From Erythrobacter tepidarius (GTDB lineage Bacteria > Pseudomonadota > Alphaproteobacteria > Sphingomonadales > Sphingomonadaceae), in NCBI RefSeq assembly GCF_002155695.1, contig NZ_MUYJ01000003.1, positions 186,001-250,000 on the forward strand: DNA of 64,000 nucleotides. The letters run 5' to 3'. Position numbers and translations under genes: made by a program. Under the pieces are notes generated by a model. The model saw nothing but the letters and a program-made list of their open reading frames with translations, ran no database searches and was not told the origin of the DNA. Numbering within the stretch: the first letter of the stretch is position 1; every line of letters begins with the position of its first letter. This document shows, one piece after another, positions 18,053-27,194 of this stretch.

Positions 18053-19564
18053 ATGGACTGCCCCGCCCACGCGTCAGGGCTTGCGCGCTGCGGCGGCGTG
18101 GCTAGGACTGCTCCCCGCCCGAATCCGCAGCGGGGGCGCTGCGGCGGGCGGCACAGGGGACCTTTCGCCATCACGCTCGTGCTGATCCTGATCTATGTCT
18201 TCGCGCAGGTGCTGCTGGCCGCCTGGGCCGGCCGCGGGGCGAAGTCGGATGCCGATTATCTGGTCGCCGGCCGCAGCCTTGGCCCCTTCGCCGTGGCGAT
18301 GAGCCTGTTCGCCACCTGGTTTGCCTCGGAAAGCCTCATCGCCACCTCGTCCGAGGTTGCCTCCGACGGACTGGCGGGCGCGCGCACCGAGCCTTTCGCC
18401 TATGCCATCGGGATCCTCGCCATCGCGCTGTTCTTCGCCCACCGCCTGCGCAGCGGCGGCTATATCACCATTGCCGACTTCCTGCGCGCCCGCTTCGGCG
18501 AGGGCACCGAACTGCTCGCCGCCGGGGTTATCGCGCTCTCTGCCACCACCTGGTCAGCAGCGCAGCTCTATGCCTTCGCGACCGTCATCGACACCGCATC
18601 CGCGCTCGACTTTCCTGCCGCACTTGCCGGAGCAACCTTGCTGGTGGTGACCTACACCCTGTTCGGCGGCCTTGCCGGGGACGTTGTGACCGACATCCTC
18701 CAGGGCGCGATCATCGTCACCGCGATGCTGGTGCTAGCCTTCCTGATGTTCGATGCCCACGGCGGCATCGCACCAGCGCTGGCCAGCGTTCCGCCGCAGG
18801 CCTGGTCCTTCGCGAAGCCGGACGAGAGCTGGATGGCATGGGCCGAGCTGTGGCTGATCCCAATCGCCGGCACAATGGTGAGTCAGGAGGCGCTCGCCCG
18901 CACGCTGGGTGCGCGCTCGCCCGAGGTTGCGCGGCGTGGGGCGCTGGCGGGTGCGGCGATCTACCTCATGGTCGGCCTCGTTCCCGTCAGTTTCGGCCTG
19001 TTCGGCCCGCCGCTGGCACCTGTGCTGGGGGTGGAACTGGCCAACGACGAGACCTTCCTGCCCAGTCTTGCGCAGGCGCTCTTTCCGTCCTGGCTGCACA
19101 TCGTCTTTACCGGCGCGCTGCTCTCGGCGATTCTGTCCTCGGTCGATTCCGCGCTGCTCGCGGTCTCGGCGGTGGCGGCGGAGAGCGGGTATCGCCGGTT
19201 CGACCCCAAAGCATCGCCGCGCACGATGCTGCGCGCGGCACGCGGGGCGACGGTGATCGCGGCCATCATCGCCGCGCTGGTGGCTGCTTCAGGGGAATCG
19301 CTGCGCAATCTGGTGCTCGATGCAGGCGCGATCGCGGCGGTGCTGGCGGTGCCGATCATCATGGGCCTGGCCGGAATCGGGCAAGGCACCCGCGCCGCGC
19401 TCGCCGCGATCATCGTCGAGATTGCGGTGCTCGGCATGCTTGACTGGGTGCTGGGGGTCGAGGGCGCCTTCCTGTGGATGATCGCAAGCGGGCTGGCGGT
19501 GTTCGCCGGCGTCACCCGGGCGGAGCGGCGGGCGCCGAGTGCGGTGCGGGCCGAAGCAGGGTGA
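18053..19564 (+). CDS. Sodium:solute symporter family transporter
   Basis: Membrane transporter of the SSS family (LeuT fold, about 13 helices). The 503-residue frame shows YVFAQVLLAAWAGRGAKSDA (TM1 region), DYLVAGRSLGPFAVAMSLFATWF, YITIADFLRARFG, TLFGGLAGDVVTDILQG and ILSSVDSALLAVSAV, the Ser-rich sodium-site helix. Substrate is unknown. The start is doubtful: the first 36 residues are Arg/Gly/Pro-rich and unlike the family, and a GTG at 18179 just before TM1 may be the true start. The C-terminal tail after the last helix is short. Confidence 0.88.
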   Translation: MDCPAHASGLARCGGVARTAPRPNPQRGRCGGRHRGPFAITLVLILIYVFAQVLLAAWAGRGAKSDADYLVAGRSLGPFAVAMSLFATWFASESLIATSSEVASDGLAGARTEPFAYAIGILAIALFFAHRLRSGGYITIADFLRARFGEGTELLAAGVIALSATTWSAAQLYAFATVIDTASALDFPAALAGATLLVVTYTLFGGLAGDVVTDILQGAIIVTAMLVLAFLMFDAHGGIAPALASVPPQAWSFAKPDESWMAWAELWLIPIAGTMVSQEALARTLGARSPEVARRGALAGAAIYLMVGLVPVSFGLFGPPLAPVLGVELANDETFLPSLAQALFPSWLHIVFTGALLSAILSSVDSALLAVSAVAAESGYRRFDPKASPRTMLRAARGATVIAAIIAALVAASGESLRNLVLDAGAIAAVLAVPIIMGLAGIGQGTRAALAAIIVEIAVLGMLDWVLGVEGAFLWMIASGLAVFAGVTRAERRAPSAVRAEAG

Positions 19565-19576
19565 AGCGGCAACAAG

Positions 19577-19609
19577 GCGGCAATGAAGCGACAATGAGAC
19601 CGCAATGAC
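19577..19609. repeat. Three tandem imperfect 11-bp repeats
   Basis: GCGGCAATGAA, GCGACAATGAG and ACCGCAATGAC follow one another in 11-bp phase. The core CGCAATGA returns at 19730-19737. They begin just after the symporter stop and precede the AT-rich ATPase gene. Confidence 0.6.
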
Positions 19610-19678
19610 TGGGGTCAAAAGGGGGTATGAGAGGGCTCGAAAGCGACCAAAACTGCCCTTGCGAGGGGGTTGGCGGGG

Positions 19679-19729
19679 AATGTTTCACGCTTAGGGCGTT
19701 GAATTTGCTTCCTTTAAAATGTTTCACGC
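19679..19729. repeat. Direct repeat AATGTTTCACGC (two copies)
   Basis: Exact 12-bp copies at 19679-19690 and 19718-19729, spaced by 27 bases. TGTTTCACG matches one half of the bacterial parS consensus (TGTTTCACGTGAAACA); the inverted half is missing here, so ParB binding is only a weak possibility. They may mark the promoter region of the following gene. Confidence 0.6.
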
Positions 19730-19974
19730 CGCAATGAGTGCCGTGTGTGGTGCCGGAGTGGCCTTCTTTTGCAGTGCCGCCGCAAGGCCCGTCAGGGCCG
19801 GGGACAGCCCAGCGGACGGAGGCCCGCGCCGGAGTCTGCGGCGAGCCAACGCGCGCGGGAGGGTATTCTGGGGGTGGGGGTGTAGGAAAGGGAGACGAAG
19901 GGGTTGAAATTGAAACGAAGCTCGACAAAAAAGGACGACGACAAGCAGAGCACGCTTACGTGAAGGATCGCGAA

Positions 19975-21930
19975 ATGCCTACCGTCCCCGGTTTGCATAA
20001 AAATTTCGATCTCCTAAAATATCCCCCGACCATTCGAAATGCCCTTCGGCGAATATCCGATACTTTCTACGTTACACGCTCCTTCGATCCTGTTCGCGTA
20101 GACAATAGTTCATACTACGGCGCACTGATTCGACCAACAGACCATTCTTCTGTTGTCCTCAATACTCAAAGAGAACTTCTTGTTGTATTCGCTGATTACA
20201 ATACGTTCGAAATTCGAACACTCGAAGCTTATAATGAATTTTTTTCTTTAGTCGAATCTGCAAGAGTTGATCATAGCCTAAGGTTTCTAATAAGCTCTGA
20301 TGTTAACATCGACCGACATATAAAGTTGTACTTAGACCAGCACCCCGAATACCCTGTTATTGTTCCACTTACTTTTGAATTACTCGAACGCAGAACAGAT
20401 CCGCTTATATCTGCAGTCCGGCAGAATCATCACATAAGAGATTTGTTCGGCTTCCAGTCTCCATTGCGTGAAGAGCATTTCTTTTTCGGTAGATCTGAAA
20501 TTGTTTCAACTGTCATAGATTTAGGGAAATCGGGCCAACATTCAAGTATTTTTGGATTAAGAAAAAGTGGGAAGACCTCAACTATCTATGCCATAGAACG
20601 ACGTTGCAAACCTAGCGAGTTGGCCGTCGTAACAATTGACTGTCAAGACTTACAAATTCATGGCAGGCGCTATGGTGACTTATTGTATTATATTGTCAAT
20701 AGAGTTCGTGAGAAGAATAGGCTCAAGCAACTGCGTAAGCCCGAGAAATTGGAAGGCCCAGAAATTTCGGAATGGTTTTATGAAAAAATGGGATCGACCC
20801 TTGATGCTTTGCGCTCAAATTTGCTGTTAATCTTCGATGAAATAGAAAATATATCGCCAAACACTGCGGCATCAGACCACTGGCGCAATGGAAAAGATCC
20901 TGTATATTTTTGGCAGGTTGTGCGCTCTTTTTCACAAACTCGCAAAAATCGTTGCTTGGCTGTCTGTATTGTTGGCACTAGTCCTTACATACTTGAGCAG
21001 CAAAAGATCGAAGGTATTGATAACCCTGCCTACTTACTTGCGCAGAAGCGTTTTATTCCAAATCTAAGCTTTGATGAAACGAGAGAAATGGTGAACCGCT
21101 TAGGGTTCTTCATGGGGTTAGATTTTGACTCTGCAGCTGTGAATTTGCTTCACCATAGCTATGGTGGCCATCCATTTTTTATTCGTCAAGTCTGTAGTAA
21201 AATCCATCAGCTGACCAGCGGACAGCGACCAAAGAGCGTCCCAATGATACGCGTTATGCAAGCGCAGAAGGAATTTGCTGGTCAACTTGAGAGCTACTTA
21301 TTGGGGATCATTTTGAACTTAAAAGAGTATTACCCTTCAGAATTTGCGGTTTTAAAGAGTATTGTAGCGGGTAACTCATCTGAAGCTAATGAGTACGCAA
21401 CAGAAGCACCAGATCTAATTGATCATCTTATCGGTTACGGACTTATCAAAATCAACGATGACATCGCTGAACTTGCCTTTGAGGCAGTTAAAAGGGCTAT
21501 ACTTCAAGCAGAACCGAATGAGTCGCTCATTGACCTAGAAGGACGATGGGCGGAGTTGTGCATTCGCCGAAATAATATCGAAACCGCAATTCGCGCAACC
21601 CTCCTTTATTGGTCAAAAACTGTTTCTCCACAAAAATTTGAAGACGTTTTTTCGAAGAAAATATCAAAAAAACGTCAATATAACATACCAGATAATAATC
21701 CGCGGATTCTGTTTTCCGCTGACAAATCCCCACTTTTCCTAACCGACCTCATCGCGCTTTTGGGGGACGAAGAGGTACTGCCCCACATTCAAGATAAAAG
21801 GAACAAGGTCCGCGATTTCTTAAATCAAATAAACAGGTTCAGAGCGGATGCACATGCAAAAAATATAACAGACGAAGACTTTAATATTGCATGCAACTGC
21901 TTCGAGTTTCTTGAGGATGTGTTTTTGTAA
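19975..21930 (+). CDS. P-loop (STAND/AAA-like) ATPase with HEPN-like C-terminus, probable acquired gene
   Basis: Protein of 651 residues, encoded by a markedly AT-rich sequence using AT-ending codons, unlike all neighbours. Residues 100-140 form a small alpha/beta region (FLISSDVNIDRHIKLYL). The ATPase follows: FFFGRSEIV (169-177), Walker A GLRKSGKT (194-201), Walker B LLLIFDEIE (283-291, Asp288 Glu289), and GGHPFF (397-402), the usual GG-P motif of the STAND/ORC-like lid. The end has INRFRADAHAKNITDEDF (619-636); Arg621 or Arg623 and His627 resemble the R-x4-6-H active site of HEPN nucleases. AAGGA at 19963-19967 supports the ATG. There is no partner gene; the flanks are an SSS transporter and convergent uvrA. 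A defence role is inferred from the architecture and composition, not shown. Confidence 0.85.
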   Translation: MPTVPGLHKNFDLLKYPPTIRNALRRISDTFYVTRSFDPVRVDNSSYYGALIRPTDHSSVVLNTQRELLVVFADYNTFEIRTLEAYNEFFSLVESARVDHSLRFLISSDVNIDRHIKLYLDQHPEYPVIVPLTFELLERRTDPLISAVRQNHHIRDLFGFQSPLREEHFFFGRSEIVSTVIDLGKSGQHSSIFGLRKSGKTSTIYAIERRCKPSELAVVTIDCQDLQIHGRRYGDLLYYIVNRVREKNRLKQLRKPEKLEGPEISEWFYEKMGSTLDALRSNLLLIFDEIENISPNTAASDHWRNGKDPVYFWQVVRSFSQTRKNRCLAVCIVGTSPYILEQQKIEGIDNPAYLLAQKRFIPNLSFDETREMVNRLGFFMGLDFDSAAVNLLHHSYGGHPFFIRQVCSKIHQLTSGQRPKSVPMIRVMQAQKEFAGQLESYLLGIILNLKEYYPSEFAVLKSIVAGNSSEANEYATEAPDLIDHLIGYGLIKINDDIAELAFEAVKRAILQAEPNESLIDLEGRWAELCIRRNNIETAIRATLLYWSKTVSPQKFEDVFSKKISKKRQYNIPDNNPRILFSADKSPLFLTDLIALLGDEEVLPHIQDKRNKVRDFLNQINRFRADAHAKNITDEDFNIACNCFEFLEDVFL

Positions 21931-22057
21931 TTCAAGCCGAATCACTACATGCGGCTACAGACGTGCTTGTCAATCGGTCGAACAACAACGGCAGATGTCG
22001 CCCCCGACAACCCCGACCCTCCTTCACCACCTGCTCCACCACCCCCTCAGCCATCCA

Positions 22058-22077
22058 TTGACAAGCTCAGGACAGGC
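22058..22077. repeat. REP-like short motif
   Basis: TTGACAAGCTCAGGACAGGC lies between the ends of the ATPase gene and uvrA. It resembles the dispersed GACAAGCTCAGGACAGGC-type motif that I recall as frequent between convergent genes of alphaproteobacteria. One copy only in the window. Confidence 0.35.
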
Positions 22078-22086
22078 GTGGCTGCC

Positions 22087-24981
22087 TTACCGCTCCAACA
22101 ACCCCGCCAAATACCGCCCCGTAAACGACCGCTCCACCTTAACCACCTGCTCGGGCGTGCCCTCAGCCACAATCTCCCCGCCGCGCACCCCGCCCTCGGG
22201 GCCGAGGTCGATGACCCAGTCGGCAGTCTTGATCACGTCGAGGTTGTGCTCGATCACCACCACCGAATTGCCCTGCTCCACCAGCCGGTGCAGCACCTCC
22301 AAAAGCTTCCTCACATCCTCGAAATGCAGGCCGGTGGTCGGCTCGTCGAGGATATAGAGCGTCTGTCCGGTGCTGCGCCGGGCGAGTTCCTTTGCCAGCT
22401 TCACCCGCTGCGCCTCGCCGCCCGATAAAGTCGTCGCCTGCTGGCCGACCTTCACATAGCCGAGGCCCACCTCGTTGAGCATCCGCATCTTCTCGCGGAT
22501 CGCAGGCACGGCCTTGAAGAAGGCCTCGGCGTCCTCGATCGTCATGTCGAGCACGTCGGCGATCGAGTGGCCCTTGAACTTCACCTCGAGCGTTTCGCGG
22601 TTGTAGCGCTTGCCGTGGCACTCCTCGCAGGTGACGTAGACATCGGGGAGGAAGTGCATCTCGATCTTGATGAGGCCGTCGCCCTGGCATTTCTCGCAGC
22701 GGCCACCCTTGACGTTGAAGGAGAAGCGCCCCGGCTTGTAACCGCGCGCTTGGGCTTCGGGCAGGCCCGCGAACCAGTCGCGGATCTGGGTGAAGGCGCC
22801 GGTGTAGGTCGCCGGGTTGGAGCGCGGGGTGCGGCCGATCGGCGACTGGTCGATCTCGATCACCTTGTCGCAATATTCGAGGCCGGTGATCGCATCATGC
22901 GCCCCAGCGATCACCCGCGCGCCGTTGAGCACCCGTGCGGCGCCCGCCTGCAAGGTGTCGATGATGAGCGAGGACTTGCCGCTTCCGGATACCCCGGTGA
23001 TGCAGGTGAAGGTGCCGAGCGGAATGCGTGCGTCCACGCCCTTGAGATTGTTGGCGCGGGCGTTCTTGATCTCGATGAAGTGCCCGTTGCCTTTGCGACG
23101 CTGTTTGGGGATTTCGATCCGGCGCTTGCCGGTGAGGTAGTCCGCGGTGAGCGAGCCCTTGGCCTTGACAATCTCCTCGAGGCTTCCCTGCGCCACCACC
23201 TCGCCGCCGTGCACCCCTGCGCCTGGGCCGAGATCGACGATGTGATCCGCGGCGCGGATCGCATCCTCGTCGTGCTCGACCACGATCACCGTGTTACCGA
23301 GATCGCGCAGGCGCTTCAATGTCGCGAGCAACCGGTCGTTGTCGCGCTGGTGGAGGCCGATGCTGGGTTCATCGAGGACGTAGAGCACGCCTGAAAGCCC
23401 GCTGCCGATCTGGCTGGCGAGGCGGATGCGCTGGCTCTCCCCGCCACTGAGGGTGCCGGAGGTCCGGTCGAGGTTGAGGTAATCGAGCCCGACATTGTCG
23501 AGAAAGCCCAGCCGTTCGTTGATCTCTTTCAGGATCGCCTTGGCGATCTGCGACTGCTGCGGGGTGAGCTGCGCATCGAGCCCCAGGAACCACGCCTTGG
23601 CATCGGCGACGCTCATCCGCACCGGGGTGGCGATGTCGACGCCGGCAACCTTCACGCTCAGCGCCTTCTCGTTCAGCCGCTTGCCGCCGCAGGTCTCGCA
23701 GGGCTGCGCGGTCTGATATTTCGCCAGCTCCTCGCGCATCCACGCGCTTTCGGTCTGGAGCATCCGGCGGTTGAGATTGCCGATCACCCCTTCGAACGGC
23801 TTGTGGACGGTGTATTCGCGGCGCCCGTCCTTGAAGGTCAGCGGCACCGGCAAGCCGCCCGTGCCGTAGAGAATGATGTGCTTCTGGTCGGTTTCGAGGT
23901 CCTTCCAGGGGGTGGCGAGATCAAAGCCGTAGGCCTTGGCGAGGCTGGCGAGCACCTGCATGTAATAGGGCGAAGGCGGGTTGGACTTGGCCCAGGGCAC
24001 CACCGCGCCCTGTTTCAGGGACAGCGCCTCGTTGGGCACCACCAGCTGCGGATCGAACAGCATCTTCTCGCCGATCCCGTCGCAGGCCGGGCAGGCACCT
24101 TGCGGGGCGTTGAAGGAAAACAGGCGCGGTTCGATCTCCTCGATGGTGAAGCCGCTGACCGGGCAGGCGAATTTCTCGGAAAAGACGATGCGGTTGGGGG
24201 GCAGGCCTGCCCCTTTCATCGCCCCGCCCTGCGCTTCGGCCTCGCGCCCCGGCACCACGCCGTCGGCGAGATCGACATAGGCCAGCCCCTCGGCGAGCTT
24301 CAGCGCGGTCTCGAAGCTTTCGGCAAGGCGGGTCTGGAGCCCGTCCTTCACCGCGAAACGATCGATCACCACCTCGATATCGTGCTTGAACTTCTTGTCG
24401 AGCGCCGGGGCCTCCTCGATGGGGTAGATCTCCCCGTCGATCCGCACCCGGGCAAAGCCCTGGCGCTGCCATTCGGCCAGCTCCTTCCTGTATTCGCCCT
24501 TGCGCCCGCGCACGACCGGCGCGAGCAGGTAGAGGCGCGTGCCCTCGGGCAGGGCCATCACCCGATCGACCATCTGGCTCACTGTCTGGGCGGTGATCGG
24601 CAGGCCCGTTGCGGGCGAATGCGGCACCCCTACCCGCGCCCAGAGCAGGCGCATGTAATCATAGATCTCGGTGACGGTGGCAACCGTCGAGCGCGGGTTG
24701 CGGCTGGTGGTCTTCTGCTCGATACTGATCGCCGGGGACAGCCCGTCGATATGCTCGACATCGGGCTTGTGCATCATCTCGAGAAACTGGCGCGCATAGG
24801 CCGAAAGGCTCTCGACATAGCGGCGCTGGCCCTCGGCATAGATGGTGTCGAAGGCAAGGCTCGACTTGCCGCTGCCCGAAAGCCCGGTGATGACGATCAG
24901 CTTGTCGCGCGGCAGATCGATGTCGATGCCCTTGAGATTGTGCTCGCGCGCACCGCGCACGGAAATGGTGGTGAGGCTCAT
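22087..24981 (-). CDS. uvrA: Excinuclease ABC subunit A
   Basis: Damage-recognition ATPase of nucleotide excision repair. With the ATG at 24981 the protein has 964 residues, the normal length. It has two ABC modules: Walker [10 protein letters not shown] at 33-41 and GVSGSGKSS at 663-671, signature [12 protein letters not shown] and [12 protein letters not shown], and two Cys-rich zinc sites (CPACDGIG with CETCGGKR in the first half; CEKCQGDG with CEECHGKR in the second). The frame stays open far upstream of 24981, but that part is Arg/Gly-rich and antisense to nothing recognisable, so it is excluded. No clear ribosome binding site was seen. It ends convergent to the ATPase gene. Confidence 0.97.
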   Translation of the reverse strand: MSLTTISVRGAREHNLKGIDIDLPRDKLIVITGLSGSGKSSLAFDTIYAEGQRRYVESLSAYARQFLEMMHKPDVEHIDGLSPAISIEQKTTSRNPRSTVATVTEIYDYMRLLWARVGVPHSPATGLPITAQTVSQMVDRVMALPEGTRLYLLAPVVRGRKGEYRKELAEWQRQGFARVRIDGEIYPIEEAPALDKKFKHDIEVVIDRFAVKDGLQTRLAESFETALKLAEGLAYVDLADGVVPGREAEAQGGAMKGAGLPPNRIVFSEKFACPVSGFTIEEIEPRLFSFNAPQGACPACDGIGEKMLFDPQLVVPNEALSLKQGAVVPWAKSNPPSPYYMQVLASLAKAYGFDLATPWKDLETDQKHIILYGTGGLPVPLTFKDGRREYTVHKPFEGVIGNLNRRMLQTESAWMREELAKYQTAQPCETCGGKRLNEKALSVKVAGVDIATPVRMSVADAKAWFLGLDAQLTPQQSQIAKAILKEINERLGFLDNVGLDYLNLDRTSGTLSGGESQRIRLASQIGSGLSGVLYVLDEPSIGLHQRDNDRLLATLKRLRDLGNTVIVVEHDEDAIRAADHIVDLGPGAGVHGGEVVAQGSLEEIVKAKGSLTADYLTGKRRIEIPKQRRKGNGHFIEIKNARANNLKGVDARIPLGTFTCITGVSGSGKSSLIIDTLQAGAARVLNGARVIAGAHDAITGLEYCDKVIEIDQSPIGRTPRSNPATYTGAFTQIRDWFAGLPEAQARGYKPGRFSFNVKGGRCEKCQGDGLIKIEMHFLPDVYVTCEECHGKRYNRETLEVKFKGHSIADVLDMTIEDAEAFFKAVPAIREKMRMLNEVGLGYVKVGQQATTLSGGEAQRVKLAKELARRSTGQTLYILDEPTTGLHFEDVRKLLEVLHRLVEQGNSVVVIEHNLDVIKTADWVIDLGPEGGVRGGEIVAEGTPEQVVKVERSFTGRYLAGLLER

Positions 24982-25094
24982 GAGGGAGGTCTGTTCCGCA
25001 AATGTTCGCTGATGTAAAGGGCGACGCGCCAGGGTTATCCGCAGAGGGACGGGATGTGGAAGGGCAACGGACGAACCGCGCCGGGGTTTCCTGA

Positions 25095-26093
25095 CTAAAG
25101 CGTCTGCGCCAGCGGGAGGCTCAGCCCTGCCTGCCGCGCGATCATGCCGACCCATTCGCCGACCTTGGCGATCTCGTCCTCGGTCACCCTGCTGCGGGTG
25201 GCCTCGGCATCGCGGGCGGCCTTGGCGGCGTAGTCCTCGCCGGTCTTGGCGTCGGCGGCGAATAGCGGCCCGCTGGCGATCGCGGCAATCCGTTCCGGGG
25301 CAATGGCCTGTCCGGCGAAGCGATAGACCGCCGCCAGCGTCGCGCCCGGATCGCGTCCGAAGGCATCGCCGTCGAGCACGCGCACCCGTTCCCCGAATTG
25401 CTCGACCAGCATGGCGAGGAAACGCTGGTTGAGGAACCATGCAAGAGCGGTCGCCTGAAGATCGGTCATCAGGAACTGCTCGCGGGCGTTCATGCCGAAA
25501 TCCATGCCCGCATAGGCCATCAATTCGAGATAGAGTTCCCGACCCCAGCGCCGCCCCAACATCCCCTTGCGCACCACCGCCGCGAGAAAGGAGGGAAGCG
25601 GATTGCTCATCAGCACCGCGCGGGCCTGCGGCACAGCACGCAGCAACCCGGGCGCCAGCCTGTTGGCGTGGTTGGTGGGCTTGATGAACACCGCCTCGCC
25701 CGCGCTCCATGGCCGGGCGAGCAGGGCTGCGACCGACGCCAGAGCGCCCTGCCCCGCCGCTCCTGCCGCGGCAAGACTGGCGATGATCCCCGGCTCCGAC
25801 AGGCCGGTGCTGATGCCCGGCTGTTCAAGCACGCGCACGAGCAAGGTGGAGCGGCAGAAGGCGGTGTGGAAGATGAACGTAACCGGAGCCGAAGGCGCAG
25901 GCACAGCGCTGGCCAGCGCAGCCAGCGGCGCCTCGGCGGTTTCATGGCTGCTCTCGCGCGCGATGTCGGCGAGGAAAGCCGTGGCGGCGAGCCGCGCGCG
26001 CGGCAGTTTCACGAAAGTCAGGCTCTGACGCGCGGGATCGAAGCCATGCGGCAGCCAGTGCGGATCGGCGGCAAGAACAGCGGGGGGCACCAT
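25095..26093 (-). CDS. Sulfotransferase-like P-loop protein of unknown function
   Basis: Protein of 332 residues. [18 protein letters not shown] (residues 73-90) resembles the 5'-PSB loop of sulfotransferases (the F-C-R-S-T-L-L pattern in place of a canonical P-loop), and [13 protein letters not shown] and [15 protein letters not shown] would fit the following strands of that fold. No signal peptide. A sulfuryl acceptor cannot be named. It lies 113 bp upstream of uvrA on the same strand, but the gap is large enough for a separate promoter. Confidence 0.7.
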   Translation of the reverse strand: MVPPAVLAADPHWLPHGFDPARQSLTFVKLPRARLAATAFLADIARESSHETAEAPLAALASAVPAPSAPVTFIFHTAFCRSTLLVRVLEQPGISTGLSEPGIIASLAAAGAAGQGALASVAALLARPWSAGEAVFIKPTNHANRLAPGLLRAVPQARAVLMSNPLPSFLAAVVRKGMLGRRWGRELYLELMAYAGMDFGMNAREQFLMTDLQATALAWFLNQRFLAMLVEQFGERVRVLDGDAFGRDPGATLAAVYRFAGQAIAPERIAAIASGPLFAADAKTGEDYAAKAARDAEATRSRVTEDEIAKVGEWVGMIARQAGLSLPLAQTL

Positions 26094-26453
26094 GGCGCCG
26101 GCTGTAAAGCGCCCCGCGGCCTTTGCCTAGCGGCGGGTGACCGCGCAGGACGCGCAGCCGCCGCTTTCAAAGTCCCGGTCCAGCGTCCAGGGCGCGATGG
26201 ATGGCAAAAGTATCATCTTTCCTTGTCATGGGCTTGAGCCGGATTTTTCGCTGCCCTACAGAAAATTCGAAGTCGTCAGAAGCGCAAACCTCTGGCACTT
26301 TTGCCTTCTTTCTCGTCCGTTTCGGCCGGGTCCCTCGAGGGTCGCAACCTGGCTTCATGACGGAAGAAGACGGATCGGGACGCGCCGTTCTTGCCGGCCG
26401 CACGCAAGGCCCCGCGGCGCGCCCCGGTCCACCCCTGCGGTTTTTTGCCGGGC
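26094..26453. other. 360-bp region without a supported gene
   Basis: Lies between the start of the sulfotransferase-like gene and the end of btuD. Near 26129-26165 there is a perfect 8-bp stem AGCGGCGG/CCGCCGCT with an inner GCGC/GCGC pairing. About 26190-26330 is clearly poorer in GC than the surroundings. A 78-codon minus-strand frame (26167-26403) crosses it, using AGA/AAA/TTT codons unlike the neighbours, but it has no ribosome binding site and no family I recognise. It may be a decayed remnant of inserted DNA. Confidence 0.4.
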
Positions 26454-27194
26454 CTATTCACCGAGCTCCAGCGCCCTTGCCCCCGCCTCGCCGAGCCAGC
26501 GCGCGCGCACGCCCCAGACCTTGGCGATCACCTCCGGCGCTAGCGCTTGGGCCGGCAGGCCATCGGCCACCAGCCTCCCGGAATCGAGCACGAGCACACG
26601 GTGCGCGTGGTTCATCGCGAGGGCAAGATTATGGAGCACCACGACCACCCCTTGCCCGCCTTGTGCGCAGGCCGTGAGATGGGCAATCAGGCCGAACTGG
26701 TGCGCCAGATCGAGCGCGGCCAGCGGCTCGTCGGCAAGGATCCAGCGCGGGGTTCCGGCCAGCACCCGGGCGAGCAGCACCCGCGCCCGCTCGCCGCCCG
26801 ACAGCTGGCTGACGGGGCGGCCGCGCAGCGTTTCCAAATCGAGTGCGGCAAGCGCGGCCTCGACCTCGGCGGTGCCCCGGTCGCGCCAAGGCAGGCGACC
26901 GAGCGCGACGAGGCTCTCCACGCTCACGTCCCAGGCGATGTCGGGGCTTTGCGGGAGGTAGCCGATGGCTTGCGCGCGCGCTCGCGGGGTGAGTGCGGCG
27001 AGCGCCGCGCCGTCCAGCGTCACCGCGCCGCCCGCAGGCTCCAGCAGCCCCGCCAGCGCAAGCAGCAACGAGGACTTCCCCGCGCCGTTGGGGCCGACGA
27101 TGGCGGTGATCCGCCCCGGTGCGAGCGCGACGGTGAAGTCATCCACCACCACCTGCCCGCCGCGCGTCACGGTGAGGTTCTCCGCCGCCAGCAT
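26454..27194 (-). CDS. btuD: Cobalamin/iron-siderophore type ABC transporter ATP-binding protein
   Basis: Protein of 246 residues with all ABC motifs: Walker A GPNGAGKSS at 34-42, signature LSGGERARV at 131-139, Walker B WILADEP at 151-157 followed by LAALDLAHQ (D-loop), and His in VVVVLHNLALA. It belongs to the BtuD/FhuC/HmuV group. The ATG overlaps the stop of the permease (TAATG), so the genes form an operon. Substrate is inferred from the operon: vitamin B12 is favoured by the BtuF-like lipoprotein, but heme or ferric siderophore importers look alike. Confidence 0.9.
   Translation of the reverse strand: MLAAENLTVTRGGQVVVDDFTVALAPGRITAIVGPNGAGKSSLLLALAGLLEPAGGAVTLDGAALAALTPRARAQAIGYLPQSPDIAWDVSVESLVALGRLPWRDRGTAEVEAALAALDLETLRGRPVSQLSGGERARVLLARVLAGTPRWILADEPLAALDLAHQFGLIAHLTACAQGGQGVVVVLHNLALAMNHAHRVLVLDSGRLVADGLPAQALAPEVIAKVWGVRARWLGEAGARALELGE

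Larger units (their letters stand above)
19565..19974. other. 410-bp intergenic region upstream of the AT-rich ATPase gene
   Basis: No gene. It holds the 11-bp tandem repeats and the AATGTTTCACGC pair described separately, then a GC-rich part (about 19780-19860) and a purine-rich run with several GGGA/GGAG tracts up to the start. Base composition changes from GC-rich to AT-rich across 19900-19990. The promoter of the ATPase gene should lie here, but I cannot place -35/-10 boxes with confidence. Confidence 0.5.

Noticed and set aside
24982..25710. N-terminal extension of uvrA by about 240 codons
   Set aside because: The family start [18 protein letters not shown] is at 24981; upstream residues are Arg/Gly-rich and lie over the sulfotransferase-like gene.
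26167..26403. 78-codon minus-strand frame in the low-GC pocket
   Set aside because: No ribosome binding site, no family; kept only as part of the region description.
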